64,000 nt of DNA from Piscinibacter sp. XHJ-5 (GCF_029855045.1 NZ_CP123228.1:1550001-1614000); one strand, 5' to 3'. Counted from the first letter of the stretch, positions 36,301-45,619 are shown. Notes: a model not told the origin generated them from the letters alone. Numbers and translations are program-made.

Positions 36301-39300
36301 GGCACGCAGCGTGGGCTGCGAATGCACGATGGCGCTCGCCAGGCGGGCGTACAGCTGGGTGTCCGACTCGTTCGCGTTGAGCTGGCGCAGGATCACCTGG
36401 CTGTGCGTCCAGGCGAGCTCGAACACCCGGTCGGCGAGCCGGCGGTCGACGTGCTTGCGCAGCAGCGCGATGCAGGCGTCGCGCGTCTCGGCCATGCCGT
36501 AGACGATGTCGACGATGGCCGTCTGGTCGGGATCGAGCGTGACCACGCGGCGCGTCGCCGCGACCGGGTCGAGCACCGAGCCGGCGCTGTTGCTCAGCGG
36601 CCCGCGCTCGCGCATGGCCTGCGGCGCATGCAGGCTGCGACCGCGCCCGATGAAGCGTGTGCGGTCGGTCTCGTGCGTGGCCGGCGTGGCCTGCGCGCCG
36701 TGCACCGCCATCAGGTGGAACATGTGCGGCGGCTGCTCCTCGGCGGACCGTGGCCGGCGCGTGCACAGCAGCGCCGGCGGGTCGTCAGTCAGCTCGGTCT
36801 GCACGAACAGCTTGCTGAACGCCGGGTGCTGGGCGTCGGCGGCGGCCGGCGTGAGCACGACCTCGGTGTAGCTGGTCACCTCGATGCTGCGCCGCGAGCG
36901 GCTCAGGTTGGTGATGCGCAGCCGGCGCAGCTCGATGTCGTCCTCCGGCGAGACGACGATCTCGGTGTAGGCGTCGATGCCCTGGTCGCGGCGCCGGAAC
37001 TCGGCGCGGCCCTCGGAGAAGATGGCCTCGTAGTGGTCGGACTTCCACTGCGTCGGCTGATGCGTGGTCGACCAGAACGTGCCGGTCTCGGCGTCGCGCA
37101 GGTAGCAGAAGCTGCCCCAGGCGTCGCAGGTGCCGTCCTCGCGCCAGCGCGTGACGGCGAAGTCCTTCCAGCGGCTCGAGCCCGCGCCCGAGTTGGTCAC
37201 CATCACGTGGTAGCGCCCGTTGGACAGCAGCTGCACTTCGGGCGACGGCGTGTCGGCGGTGATCACCCGCAGCGGCATCTCGGGCGTCACGACGCCGCGC
37301 ATCTCGGCGCGATCGGCGGTGTGCGCGTGGAACGGAACGGCGCGCGGGATGCGCTCCTGCAGCAGCAGCAGGGTCGCCTGCAGCTGCGGGTCGGACTCGA
37401 AGCGCTTCTGCATCGGCTGGTCGAGCAGCAGATGCGCCAGCGAGAGCAGGCTCATGCCCTGGTGATGCGCCATGTATGAGCGCACCACCGCGCCATTCTG
37501 GCCCCGCGGAACACGCGACGGCGTGTAGTCGATCGCCTCGTAGTACCCGAAGGCTCCCGCAAGTCCTTCCTGCGCCAGCCGCAGCAGGTTGTGGTAGGAC
37601 GCCTTCGGATCCACCATCAGCGCCATCACGGTGGCGTAAGGCGCGACCACCAGGTCCTCGGCCAGTCCGCGCTTCAGGCCGAGCCCGGGCACGCCGAACG
37701 CGCGGTACTGATAGTTGAGGTGGGTGTCGGTGGCGTTGTAGCCCGATTCCGAGATGCCCCACGGCACGCCGCGCTGCTTGCCATAGCGGATCTGCCGGTC
37801 CACCGCCGCGCGCACCGTCTGGTCGAGCAGCGTGTTCTCGTAGCTCGGCATGACCAGCATCGGCATCAGGTACTCGAACATCGAGCCGCTCCACGACATC
37901 AGGATCGGCTTGCCGTCGAGCGTGTTCAGCATGCGGCCCAGCGCGAACCAGCTGTCCTGCTGCACCTGGCCCTGCGCGATGACGACGAAGCTGGTGAGCC
38001 GGACCTCCGAGGCGAGCAGGTCGTAGTGGCCGGCGTCGCGGCGGTGCTCGTCGACGTTGTAGCCGATGGCCATCAGGTCGCGCGACTGGTCGTAGAGGAA
38101 GCCGTAGTCCATGCTGGCGCCCGCGCCGGCGCGGTCGGCCAGCGCCCGCAGCGTGCTGCAGCGCGCGAGCAGCGGCGTGATCTCCCAGGCCGACGACACG
38201 CTGTGCGTGGTGGCGGCCGGCGCAAGGAAGCTCAGCTCCGCCAGCGCGTCGACGCACTGCGCGTCCAGTGCGTGCGACCAGCGCAGCGCTTCGGCATGCG
38301 CGCGCCGCCGAAGCTCGTCGTTGGCGTCGGCCGGCGGCGGATTGGCCGAGACCCAGTCGACGATCTCGGTCGCGCAGGCGTGCAGCGCCTCGAAGGCCGT
38401 GGCCATGTTGTACGGCGTGAGCGGCGGGTCGGCCAGCGCCTGGTTCAGCAGGAATTCGAAGCGCAGCAGCGGGCTGCCGGTGACGTCGGTGCGTGCGGCG
38501 AGCTTGAGCAGCGCGAGCGTGTCGGCAAAGCCGTTGAGCATCCGAGGCAGCTGGGGCATGCCGTCCGCGAGCTGGCGCAGCCCGGCCCGCAGGGTGAGCA
38601 GGCTGCCCGCGAGGTTTCCGCTGTCCACGGTGGAGACATAGGCCGGGCGCAGCGGCTGCAGCGTCTGCGTGTCGTACCAGTTGAGCCAGTGGCCCTCGTG
38701 GCGATGCAGCTTGTCCATCGTGTCCAGCGTCGCCGTCGTGCGCTCGATCAGCTTGCCGAGGCTGATGTAGCCGAAGTCGTAGGCGGCCAGATTGGCGAGC
38801 AGCGACAGCCCGATGTTGGTCGGCGAGGTGCGGTGCGCAATGCGCTCGACCGGGTGCTCCTGCATGTTGTCGGGCGGCAGGTGGTTGTCCTGCGGGCCGA
38901 CGAAGGTCTCGAAGAACGCCCACGTGCGGCGCGACAGCATGCGCAGGAAGCCGGTCTCGACGGCGGTCAGCGTGACCGGGTGCCGCACCAGCGGCCGGTT
39001 GATCCACCAGACGGCCAGCGGCGACACCAGCCACAGCAGGAGGATGGGCACGGCGACCGGCAGGGCGGCGGGCCGATAGGTCGCGAGCGCGACGAAGGTC
39101 ACCATGGCCAGCGTGGGCGCGGCCCACATCCGCTGGAGCGTCCCCACGAAGTCGGGCAGCCCCTGGGCCGCGGGACGCCGCGCCAGCTCGGACGACGGCT
39201 GCCACTGCAGCAGTCGCCGCCGCGTGAAGCCCAGCCGCACCAGCGTGCGCACGATCGCGTCGAGGCTGAACGCCGCTTCGTAGGGCAGGCAGGCCAGCGT

Positions 39301-42087
39301 CATCAGCGCCTGGCCGAGATGACCACCCACCGACGGCAGCAGCGCGGCCGCATGCTGTCCGGGTCCCAGCTCCTCGGGCTTGCGCAGCAGGTCTCCCAGC
39401 GCGATGACCAGCGGCGGCAGGAACAGCACGGCGAGGCCCGCAACCGTCCACAGCCACGCAGGCTGCAGGACGCTCCAGCCCAGCACGAGAAGCGCCGTCA
39501 GGGCCGTCGGCGTGAGGCTGCGTCGCAGGTTGTCGACGATCTTCCAGCGCGACAGGGCCGACAGCGGGTTGCGCACGCGGATGCGGCGCTGCTCGGGGCC
39601 TTCGGGCAGCGGCACCCGCACCGTCGGCATCAGCCAGCCGATGATCTGCCAGTCGCCGCGGATCCAGCGGTGCCGCCGGTTGACGTCGGCGTCGTAGCGC
39701 GCGGGCGTTTCCTCGACGAGCTGGACGTCGCTCAGCAGGCCGGAGCGGGCGTAGCAGCCTTCGAGCAGGTCATGGCTGAGGATGCGGTTCTCGGGCAGCC
39801 GTCCACCCAGCACGTGCTCGAAGGCGTCGACGTCGTAGATCCCCTTGCCGATGAAGGAGCCTTCGTCGAACAAATCCTGGTACACGTCGGACACCGCCCG
39901 GGTGTAGGGATCGATGCCCGGTTCGCCGCCGAAGAGTCGGCCGTAGCGCGTGCGGTTGGCGCCAGGCAGGCTGACCCCCACGCGCGGCTGCAGGATGCCG
40001 TGCCCGCCGACCACCACCGGTGCCTCCTGCCGGCCGCCCAGCCGCGGCCGGTTCAGCGGGTGCGCCATCGCGGCGACCAGCTGCCACGCGGTGTCGCGCG
40101 GCAGCTGCGAGTCGGTGTCCAGCGTGATCACGTAGCGAACGCCGGAGAGTTGCGACGTGTCGCCGACGATCAGCGAGAAGCGATCGGCGGCCGACGCGTC
40201 CCGCAGCAGGGCGTTCAGGTCGGCCAGCTTGCCGCGCTTTCGCTCGTAGCCCATCCACACGCGCTCCTGCGGATTCCAGCGGCGCGGGCGGTGGAAGAGG
40301 AAGAAGCGGTCGCCACCGTTCGCTTCCGACGTGGGCTCGCGGTATTTCTGATTCAGCGACTCGATCAGGCTGCGCGCGTGCCGCACCAGCATGTCGTCGT
40401 CGCCGCGGCGCTCCTCGTGCCAGTCGAGGAAGTCGGTCAGCAGGCCGAAATGCAGCTGCGCATCGCGGTTGGCCAGGAAGCGCACCTCGAGCGCTTCGGC
40501 CAGGTCGTCGATGGCGGCCTCGCTGCTCAGCATGGTCGGCACCACCACCAGCGTGCGCGAGTTCGACGGAATGCCGAACGAGAAGTCCATGCGCGGCATG
40601 TGGCGCGGCGCCACCAGCATGCTCGCGGCCCAGTTGACCAGCGCCACGCTCAGCTGGCTTGCGGCCAGCAGCAACGCCACGGCGGCGCCCGCCAGCCACC
40701 AGCCCGGCGGCACGGTGGTGAAGGGCCGCTGTCCGCTGTCAGAGGCCCACAGCACGGTCGCGATGCCGAGCAGCAGCGTGAGCATCAGGATGCTGCCGGC
40801 GTACAGCACCACCGGGCGGCGGTCGCAGGCGCGGCGGGTCCGCTGCCACGGCGACAGCCGTACCTGCGCCACGCGCTCGAGCACCGGGCGTCCTTCGTCG
40901 ACGAGGTAGTGGCCGACGTGCGCCTCGTGCTGCCGGCCGGGCACCGGGTGGGAGGCGGCCTCCGTCGCCAGGTCCAGCGCCGCCTGCGCGAGCTCGTGCT
41001 CGGCGAGTCCGCATCGCTTGGCCATCTGCTCCACCGCATGCCGGTAGTCGTCACGGGTGGCGAAGTCCATGCGGGCATAGACGTCGGCCGGATCGTGGCG
41101 CAGCGTCTGCTCCACATGCGACAGCGTCTCGACGAACTCGCGCCAGTCCATCGACCCCAGCAGGCGCAGGCTGCCGATGCTGTTGCTGACCGACACCTGC
41201 GCGGCGGCCTGCGACTGCGCCTCGAGCTGCACCAGCTGCTCGATGTTCTGGTGCGACTCGGCCAGCCGCTGCTCCACCCACGACAGCGGCAGCGCCAGCG
41301 CGGCGCTGCGCGCATGCAGCCGGCGCGCGAGCTCGGCGACGAAGGGGCCGGTCATCGGCGGGTCGGAGCGCGCCATGTCGGCGATGACGAGGATCAATCC
41401 CTTCGGATCCTTCTCCGCCACATCGAGCATGCGCTCGGCCCAGCTGTTGGCGAGCTCTCGCTGCTTCAGTGCCGCGGCGATGTGCACGGCGACGCGGCGC
41501 AGGTTCTCGATCAGCGCGAGCCGCAGCATGATCGGGATCGCCCACAGCTCGCCGATCTTGAGCACCTTGACGGTCTGGTACGACGAGACGAATCGGGTCA
41601 GCGTCCCGCGGCCCAGCTTGCCGTCGCCGTGGGCCACCGCCTGCAGCGCGAGGTCGTACACCCGCGGCACGCCGGCCGACGGGCCACCGCGCAGCCGCGG
41701 CAACTCACGGCTGTAGCCGGGCGGCAGGTGGCGCTTGGCGGTGCGGATCTCCTCTTCGATCAGGTAGAAGTTGTCGAGCAGCCATTCGCCGGCAGGCGTG
41801 ATGCGGCGCTGGGTCTCGGCCGCGTGCGAAAGCTGGTCGCACACCTCGACCAGCACTTTTTCGTTCGCGGCCAAGCGCGGCAGCAGGCGGTCGGCGGCGC
41901 GCGCGAAGGTCAGGTCGTGGGCAGCGGCGAGGACCTTGCCGTGCTGCGCCATCTGGTCGGCCGTGAACAGCTCGAGCCTGAGCGGCGCTTCCTCGCCGCC
42001 GACCCAGGCGCCGAGCGCCGCGTCCTGCAATCGGTGGGGACCGACCAGGGTGTGGACCGTGGTCCAGAGCCAGCTCGTCGCCTTCAC
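33337..42087 (-). CDS. ndvB: Cyclic beta-1,2-glucan synthase-like protein (NdvB/ChvB type)
   Basis: The 2916-residue protein matches the size of NdvB/ChvB. The N-terminal third is cytoplasmic and helical, with membrane segments near residues 430, 480, 875 and 1010. A GT84-type glycosyltransferase lies between the helices (ITLDTDSQLPRD with its Asp pair; RRHRWIRGDWQ near residue 800). Then come a glucoamylase-like region and a GH94 phosphorylase-like C-terminus with the catalytic Asp region MGAGDWNDGMNTVGLHG near residue 2580, which sets glucan chain length. The product is a periplasmic cyclic glucan for osmoadaptation and host interaction. The start is GTG 42087 behind GGAGG. Codon use is uniform along the gene. 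Confidence 0.88.
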   Translation of the reverse strand: MKATSWLWTTVHTLVGPHRLQDAALGAWVGGEEAPLRLELFTADQMAQHGKVLAAAHDLTFARAADRLLPRLAANEKVLVEVCDQLSHAAETQRRITPAGEWLLDNFYLIEEEIRTAKRHLPPGYSRELPRLRGGPSAGVPRVYDLALQAVAHGDGKLGRGTLTRFVSSYQTVKVLKIGELWAIPIMLRLALIENLRRVAVHIAAALKQRELANSWAERMLDVAEKDPKGLILVIADMARSDPPMTGPFVAELARRLHARSAALALPLSWVEQRLAESHQNIEQLVQLEAQSQAAAQVSVSNSIGSLRLLGSMDWREFVETLSHVEQTLRHDPADVYARMDFATRDDYRHAVEQMAKRCGLAEHELAQAALDLATEAASHPVPGRQHEAHVGHYLVDEGRPVLERVAQVRLSPWQRTRRACDRRPVVLYAGSILMLTLLLGIATVLWASDSGQRPFTTVPPGWWLAGAAVALLLAASQLSVALVNWAASMLVAPRHMPRMDFSFGIPSNSRTLVVVPTMLSSEAAIDDLAEALEVRFLANRDAQLHFGLLTDFLDWHEERRGDDDMLVRHARSLIESLNQKYREPTSEANGGDRFFLFHRPRRWNPQERVWMGYERKRGKLADLNALLRDASAADRFSLIVGDTSQLSGVRYVITLDTDSQLPRDTAWQLVAAMAHPLNRPRLGGRQEAPVVVGGHGILQPRVGVSLPGANRTRYGRLFGGEPGIDPYTRAVSDVYQDLFDEGSFIGKGIYDVDAFEHVLGGRLPENRILSHDLLEGCYARSGLLSDVQLVEETPARYDADVNRRHRWIRGDWQIIGWLMPTVRVPLPEGPEQRRIRVRNPLSALSRWKIVDNLRRSLTPTALTALLVLGWSVLQPAWLWTVAGLAVLFLPPLVIALGDLLRKPEELGPGQHAAALLPSVGGHLGQALMTLACLPYEAAFSLDAIVRTLVRLGFTRRRLLQWQPSSELARRPAAQGLPDFVGTLQRMWAAPTLAMVTFVALATYRPAALPVAVPILLLWLVSPLAVWWINRPLVRHPVTLTAVETGFLRMLSRRTWAFFETFVGPQDNHLPPDNMQEHPVERIAHRTSPTNIGLSLLANLAAYDFGYISLGKLIERTTATLDTMDKLHRHEGHWLNWYDTQTLQPLRPAYVSTVDSGNLAGSLLTLRAGLRQLADGMPQLPRMLNGFADTLALLKLAARTDVTGSPLLRFEFLLNQALADPPLTPYNMATAFEALHACATEIVDWVSANPPPADANDELRRRAHAEALRWSHALDAQCVDALAELSFLAPAATTHSVSSAWEITPLLARCSTLRALADRAGAGASMDYGFLYDQSRDLMAIGYNVDEHRRDAGHYDLLASEVRLTSFVVIAQGQVQQDSWFALGRMLNTLDGKPILMSWSGSMFEYLMPMLVMPSYENTLLDQTVRAAVDRQIRYGKQRGVPWGISESGYNATDTHLNYQYRAFGVPGLGLKRGLAEDLVVAPYATVMALMVDPKASYHNLLRLAQEGLAGAFGYYEAIDYTPSRVPRGQNGAVVRSYMAHHQGMSLLSLAHLLLDQPMQKRFESDPQLQATLLLLQERIPRAVPFHAHTADRAEMRGVVTPEMPLRVITADTPSPEVQLLSNGRYHVMVTNSGAGSSRWKDFAVTRWREDGTCDAWGSFCYLRDAETGTFWSTTHQPTQWKSDHYEAIFSEGRAEFRRRDQGIDAYTEIVVSPEDDIELRRLRITNLSRSRRSIEVTSYTEVVLTPAAADAQHPAFSKLFVQTELTDDPPALLCTRRPRSAEEQPPHMFHLMAVHGAQATPATHETDRTRFIGRGRSLHAPQAMRERGPLSNSAGSVLDPVAATRRVVTLDPDQTAIVDIVYGMAETRDACIALLRKHVDRRLADRVFELAWTHSQVILRQLNANESDTQLYARLASAIVHSQPTLRADASLLLRNRRGQSGLWGYSISGDLPIVLLQISEAANIDLVRKMVQAHAWWRMKGLVVDLVIWNEEHDVYRQRLQEQILGLIAVSIEAHVVDRPGGVFVRHAEQIAAEDRVLLQSVARVIITDRHGSLAEQVNVKPAVERRVGPFVATRPPEETVPGTTRSATRGLLLFNGYGGFSSDGREYVIAPPAARRPPAPWVNVIANPRFGTIVSEAGSGYTWCENAHELRLTPWHNDPVTDAGGEAIFLRDEESGQVWHPTSLPSPGDLPDDSAPPYVARHGFGYSVFEHEEAGIRSELTVFVAMDAAVKFSRLVLRNLGERARRLSATGYVEWVLGDLREKTAPHITTDIAADNGAVYARNRYNNEYGDWVGFFDIDEGDRLFATLTCDRAEFIGRNGSLRRPAALRRMRLSGRVGPALDPCAAFQVPFDLEPGQSREVVFRLGMGRSADEAGQLVQRFRGSAAVREAFEAVTEHWQHTLGAVQVRTPDAALNLLANGWLMYQTLGCRIWGRSGYYQSGGAYGFRDQLQDAMALVHTRPWLLREHLLLAASRQFVEGDVQHWWHPPWGRGVRTRINDDYLWLPLALCRYVQATHDTGVLTEMVPFLEGRPVPHNEESYYDLPGRSIHSASLYQHAVRAVLHGLRFGPHGLPLMGAGDWNDGMNTVGLHGTGESVWLGFFLCEVLRQFSALARRHGDEAFAQHCEQEREHLGQRLEANAWDGEWYRRAYFDDGTPLGSKDNPECQIDSIAQSWSVLSGVADPQRALQAMDSMAARLVRPEHGIVQLLDPPFDRKGPNPGYIAGYVPGVRENGGQYTHSAVWATMAFAALGDAPRAWWLMDLINPLHHGRTPEDVATYKVEPYVVAADVYSVAPHTGRGGWTWYTGSAGWMYRLVVESLLGLHLSITEEGAFLEISPLLPADWSGFDVDYRFRETPYRLRIERGAADEVMLEGRTLPGRRLPLVDDGRRREVIVRVVEVQPVPAAAREVAAAK

Positions 42088-42274
42088 AAGTCCTCCGCAA
42101 GGTGGTCTTCTGCGTGGCGGGCAGCGCGCAGCGCGCCGGGGGGCCAGTGTAAGAGCCGGGGGCAGCGAGCGGGCAGCGAAATGCCCTCAATGGCGCTGCA
42201 AGAATTGCACGCCGGTGCGTGCGTTCGGCACGGCGGGAGTCACCCGCCGCGGCGAACATCTCGAAACGGGTTCG

Positions 42275-42487
42275 TCAGCGTTCGCGGTGCTTGGATCCGC
42301 TGCGCTCGCTGCGTCCCTTCAGGAACTGCTCGACCCGGTCGGCCTGGTCGCCGACCGCCTGGACGGCTTCCTTGACCTGCTCCGGGCTGACGCCGAATTT
42401 CTTCGACCAGTCGCGCAGTTCGTAATCCTCGTTGACATCGATGCGGGTGCGGTCGCTGCCGCCACGGTTCTTCAGGTTGTCGGGCAT
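42275..42487 (-). CDS. DUF3606-type small protein, 70 aa
   Basis: The 70-residue protein begins MPDNLKNRGGSDRTRIDVNE and continues with YELRDWSKKFGVSPEQVKEAVQAVG, the typical DUF3606 pattern, a small helical domain found widely in proteobacteria. Its function is unknown; stress- or DNA-related roles have been guessed. ATG 42487 follows a strong GGAGGT. Confidence 0.8.
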   Translation of the reverse strand: MPDNLKNRGGSDRTRIDVNEDYELRDWSKKFGVSPEQVKEAVQAVGDQADRVEQFLKGRSERSGSKHRER

Positions 42488-42627
42488 GGAACACCTCCGG
42501 TGATGCGCGGGATATCCCGTACCGGCAACCAGCATGCCCATGACCCCGAATCAACCCCTAGACCCTGGAACTATCGGGACTTGCCTATATCTCGGACAAT
42601 CGACGTTTCCGGAGTACCCCCCACACC

Positions 42628-42864
42628 ATGGCCAAAGACGAGATCAAGACGACCATCGATTCGGATGGACTGCGCTATCGCTCCAAACCCGCAGGGTCGC
42701 CCTTCGGCTCGGCGGGCGCCTTCACCACGGCCACGATGTCGTGCTTTTTGTGCGGCAAGCACCGCCCGCGAGCGTCGCTGAAAGGCCGCAAGCTGCTGGG
42801 GCGAACCCAGTTCGTGTGCTCGCCGTCATGCAAGGAGCTGGCGGAAGCCGAGAAGAAGGGTTGA
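42628..42864 (+). CDS. Small zinc-ribbon-like hypothetical protein, 78 aa
   Basis: The 78-residue protein has two Cys pairs (SCFLCGKH and CSPSC) about 25 residues apart, a spacing that could bind one zinc, within a basic middle region (RPRASLKGRKLLGRTQ). It begins MAKDEIKTTIDSDGLRYRSK. A strong hairpin terminator follows the stop. I recall similar small proteins in Burkholderiales but no assigned function; nucleic-acid binding is a guess. Confidence 0.7.
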   Translation: MAKDEIKTTIDSDGLRYRSKPAGSPFGSAGAFTTATMSCFLCGKHRPRASLKGRKLLGRTQFVCSPSCKELAEAEKKG

Positions 42865-42867
42865 AGC

Positions 42868-42895
42868 AAAGGGGCCTGCGAATGCAGGCCCCTTT
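42868..42895 (+). terminator. Hairpin terminator after the zinc-ribbon gene
   Basis: A 12-bp perfect stem (42868-42879 with 42884-42895; AAAGGGGCCTGC and its complement) closes a GAAT loop and ends in CCCTTTCGCTT, four bases after the stop codon. It is one of the clearest intrinsic-type terminators in the window. Confidence 0.8.
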
Positions 42896-42935
42896 CGCTT
42901 CAGCCCGACATCGAGCAACTGAATTCCTCTCCGTG

Positions 42936-42958
42936 TTCTCTGGGATTTCTCCAGAGAA
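42936..42958 (-). terminator. Hairpin between the zinc-ribbon and Bug genes
   Basis: An 8-bp stem (42936-42943 with 42951-42958; TTCTCTGG/CCAGAGAA) with a 7-base loop lies about 10 bp beyond the stop of the minus-strand Bug gene, where a terminator for the decarboxylase-Bug operon would be expected. Confidence 0.5.
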
Positions 42959-42967
42959 GGTCCAGCG

Positions 42968-43933
42968 TCAATCGCCGACGATCCTGCGCTCCTTGACGAT
43001 GGCGCCGAAGCGCTTCGAATCCTCCTGCGCCTTGGCGGCGAACTGCGCCGGCGTCATCGGGGCTGGCACCCCGCCCAGCGCGGTGATGCGATCGCGCACC
43101 GGCTGCGTGCCGAGGGCGCGGTTGATCTCGCGGTTCAGCTTGTCGATCACCTCCGGCGGCGTTCCGGCCGGGGCGTAGATGCCGAACACCGTGTCCGCGT
43201 CGAAGCCTTTCAGGCCCGCTTCGTCCAGGGTCGGCGCGTCGGGAAACAGCGGCGAGCGCCTCGGGCTGCCCACCGCGAGCAGCTTGAGGCGGCCGGCCTG
43301 CACGTGCGGCAGGCCGATCCCCGGGTCCATCGCGAAGTCGATCTGGCCGCCCAGCAGGTCGGTGAGCGCCGGCGCGGCGCCGCGATAGGGCACGTGCACG
43401 GCGAAGACGCCGGCCTGGCTCTTCATCATCTCCACCGCCAGATGCGGCGAGCTGCCGTTGCCGGGCGAACCGTAGCTCAGCTTTCCCGGATGCGCTTTCA
43501 GGTAGGCGAGGAACTCGCCGACGCTGCGAGCGGGGAATTCGGGCTTGACCACCAGGAACACCAGCACGCGCGCAGCCGCGGCAACCGGCGCCAGGTCCCT
43601 GGTGGGATCGAACGGCATCTTCGGATAGATGTGCGGATTGACCGACACCATGCCGCCCGAGCTCATCAGCAGGGTGTAGCCGTCGGGCGGCGACTTCGCG
43701 ACCGCGTCGCCGCCGACATTGCCGCCCGAGCCGCCCTTGTTCTCGACGACCACCGGCTGGCCGAGCGCTTCCTGCAGCGGCTGAGCGATGGCGCGCGCGA
43801 TCTGGTCGGCGGCACCGCCGGGCGGGAAGTTCACGATCAGCCTGATCGGCTTGCCGGGGTACGGCTGGGCGCCCGCGAGCAGCGGCCACAGGGCCGCCGC
43901 GATCACCGCGAGCCATCGTTTCGGGTCGGGCAT
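42968..43933 (-). CDS. Bug family tripartite tricarboxylate transporter substrate-binding protein
   Basis: The 321-residue protein has a signal peptide (cleavage near LLAGAQPYPGKP) and the Bug pattern PIRLIVNFPPGGAADQIARA, PVVVENKGGSGGNVGG and a conserved C half. ATG 43933 follows AGGAGG. It is an orphan receptor, since no TctAB genes adjoin it, which is common in Burkholderiales. It follows the benzoylformate decarboxylase gene by 21 bp, so it may bind benzoylformate, mandelate or a related acid. Confidence 0.88.
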   Translation of the reverse strand: MPDPKRWLAVIAAALWPLLAGAQPYPGKPIRLIVNFPPGGAADQIARAIAQPLQEALGQPVVVENKGGSGGNVGGDAVAKSPPDGYTLLMSSGGMVSVNPHIYPKMPFDPTRDLAPVAAAARVLVFLVVKPEFPARSVGEFLAYLKAHPGKLSYGSPGNGSSPHLAVEMMKSQAGVFAVHVPYRGAAPALTDLLGGQIDFAMDPGIGLPHVQAGRLKLLAVGSPRRSPLFPDAPTLDEAGLKGFDADTVFGIYAPAGTPPEVIDKLNREINRALGTQPVRDRITALGGVPAPMTPAQFAAKAQEDSKRFGAIVKERRIVGD

Positions 43934-43954
43934 GGCTGTGCCTCCTGAGGGTTC

Positions 43955-45535
43955 CTAGGCCACGACGATTTCCACCAGCGCAGGTCCCTGCGAGCGCAAG
44001 GCCGCCTGCAGCGCCGGGCGAAGCTCGCCCGGCTGCTCGACGCGAACGCCGTCCACGCCATGGCCGCGCGCCAGAGCCACGAAATCGAGCCCGGCGAGAT
44101 CGGTGCCGGCCAGCGCCTCGCCCGGGCCGAAGCCGAAGGTCGGGGCGAACTCCTGCAGCGCGGCGTAACGACGGTTGTTGAGGATCACGAAGGTGATGGG
44201 CAGGCGCCGCTGCGCCGCGCTCCACAGGGCCTGGATGGCGTACATCGCCGAGCCGTCGCCGACCAGCGCGATCACCCGCTCCTGTGGCTTGGCCAGCGCC
44301 ACGCCCACGGCGGCCGGCAGGCCGAAGCCGAGGCCGCCGCTGGCCATCGTGTAGAAGGTCTCGCTGCGCAGCGTCGGCAGGTATTGCTGCAGCACCGGCC
44401 GTGCGCTGGGCGCTTCCTCGACGACGATCTGCTCCGGGGTGCGCAGCTCGGCCAGCGTCTGCAGCGCGAAAGCCACCGACATCGGCGAGCTCGGCGCGGC
44501 GCGCGGCGGGGCGGCGCCGCGCGCCGGCATCGCGCGCTGCCGCGGCGCCGGGCGCAGCAGCAGCTCCTGCACCGCCATCCGCACGCTGCCCACCGCCGAC
44601 GTGCCCAGCGGCGTCCAGGCTGCAACCTCGGGGTCCTCCACGATCTGGTAGAGCGATGCGCCGGCCGGCACATGCGGGCCGGCGCCTTCGACGTGGTAGG
44701 TGAATGCGGGCGCGCCCAGCACCAACACCAGGTCGCTGCCTTGCAGCAGCGCGACGATCCTCTCGCGCATCGCGGGCAGGAAGCCGGCGAACTGCGGGTG
44801 GTCCTCGGGGAAGCCGCAGCGCGCCGACATCGGCGCGGTGAAGACGCGTGCGCGGTGCCGCTCGACCAGCGCCACGACCGCGTCCCAGGCGCCGTCGCGG
44901 TCCACGCCGGCGCCGATGATGAAGGCCGGCTGCTCGCAGGCATCGAGGGCGCTGCCGAGGGTCGCCAGCACCTGCGGGTCGGCACGCAGGCTCGTGCCGA
45001 CCGTGCGCGGCGGCACCGGCTCGCAGCGCCGCGACCAGTCGTCGGCCGGCACCGACACCAGCACCGGGCCGCACGGCGGCTGCATGGCGACGTGGTAGGC
45101 GCGTGCGATGGCCAGCGGCACGTCCTCTGCCCGCGCCGGCTCGCAGCTCCACTTGACGTAGGGCTTCGGCAGCTCGGTGGCCTGCGCGGAGAACAGGAAG
45201 GGGTCGAACGGCAGGATGGCGCGCGCCTGCTGTCCTGCGGTGATCACCAGCGGCGTGCGGTTCTTCCAGGCGGTGAAGATCGCCCCCATCGCATGGCCCA
45301 CGCCGGCGGCCGAATGCAGGTTGACGAAGGCGGCGTTGCGCGTGGCGGCCGCATGGCCGTCGGCCATGCCGACGACCACCGATTCCTGCAGACCGAGCAC
45401 GTACTCGAAGTCCTCGGGAAAGTCGAGGAAGAGCGGCAGCTCGGTCGATCCGGGATTGCCGAAGATGCGGCGCATGCCCAAGCCGCGCAGCAGCTCGAGC
45501 ACGGACTCGCGCACGGTGAGGGAAGAGGGGGTCAT
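43955..45535 (-). CDS. mdlC: Benzoylformate decarboxylase (ThDP-dependent)
   Basis: The 526-residue enzyme has the length and active-site set of MdlC: Ser in FGNPGSTELP, the cofactor Glu in GLQESVVVGMADG, His in NLHSAAGVGHAMG, and the second His in FTYHVEG. The ThDP motif GDGSAMYAIQALW continues to ILNN about 25 residues on. MdlC converts benzoylformate to benzaldehyde and CO2 in mandelate catabolism. No mandelate racemase or dehydrogenase is in the window, so another 2-oxo acid remains possible. The start was set at ATG 45535; an in-frame upstream ATG adds a Pro/Arg-rich leader. Confidence 0.87.
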   Translation of the reverse strand: MTPSSLTVRESVLELLRGLGMRRIFGNPGSTELPLFLDFPEDFEYVLGLQESVVVGMADGHAAATRNAAFVNLHSAAGVGHAMGAIFTAWKNRTPLVITAGQQARAILPFDPFLFSAQATELPKPYVKWSCEPARAEDVPLAIARAYHVAMQPPCGPVLVSVPADDWSRRCEPVPPRTVGTSLRADPQVLATLGSALDACEQPAFIIGAGVDRDGAWDAVVALVERHRARVFTAPMSARCGFPEDHPQFAGFLPAMRERIVALLQGSDLVLVLGAPAFTYHVEGAGPHVPAGASLYQIVEDPEVAAWTPLGTSAVGSVRMAVQELLLRPAPRQRAMPARGAAPPRAAPSSPMSVAFALQTLAELRTPEQIVVEEAPSARPVLQQYLPTLRSETFYTMASGGLGFGLPAAVGVALAKPQERVIALVGDGSAMYAIQALWSAAQRRLPITFVILNNRRYAALQEFAPTFGFGPGEALAGTDLAGLDFVALARGHGVDGVRVEQPGELRPALQAALRSQGPALVEIVVA

Positions 45536-45593
45536 GGCAGGTGGCAGGCGCGAAAAGGCGAAGTGTCGCGTTCGCGGGTTCATCCATCAATAT

Positions 45594-45619
45594 CATGGAC
45601 GCGCCAAGCGATGTCCATG
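45594..45619. promoter_or_regulatory. Inverted repeat between mdlC and the ECF sigma gene
   Basis: CATGGAC (45594-45600) and GTCCATG (45613-45619) form a 7-bp inverted repeat with a 12-base spacer in the divergent promoter region. The layout fits a dimeric regulator operator, but the regulator is not evident. Confidence 0.35.

Noticed and set aside
37591..42375. A 1594-codon open frame antisense to the glucan synthase gene
   Set aside because: Its translation is His/Arg/Gln-rich without domains, as expected for the complement of a high-GC gene. The sense strand has clear glycosyltransferase motifs.
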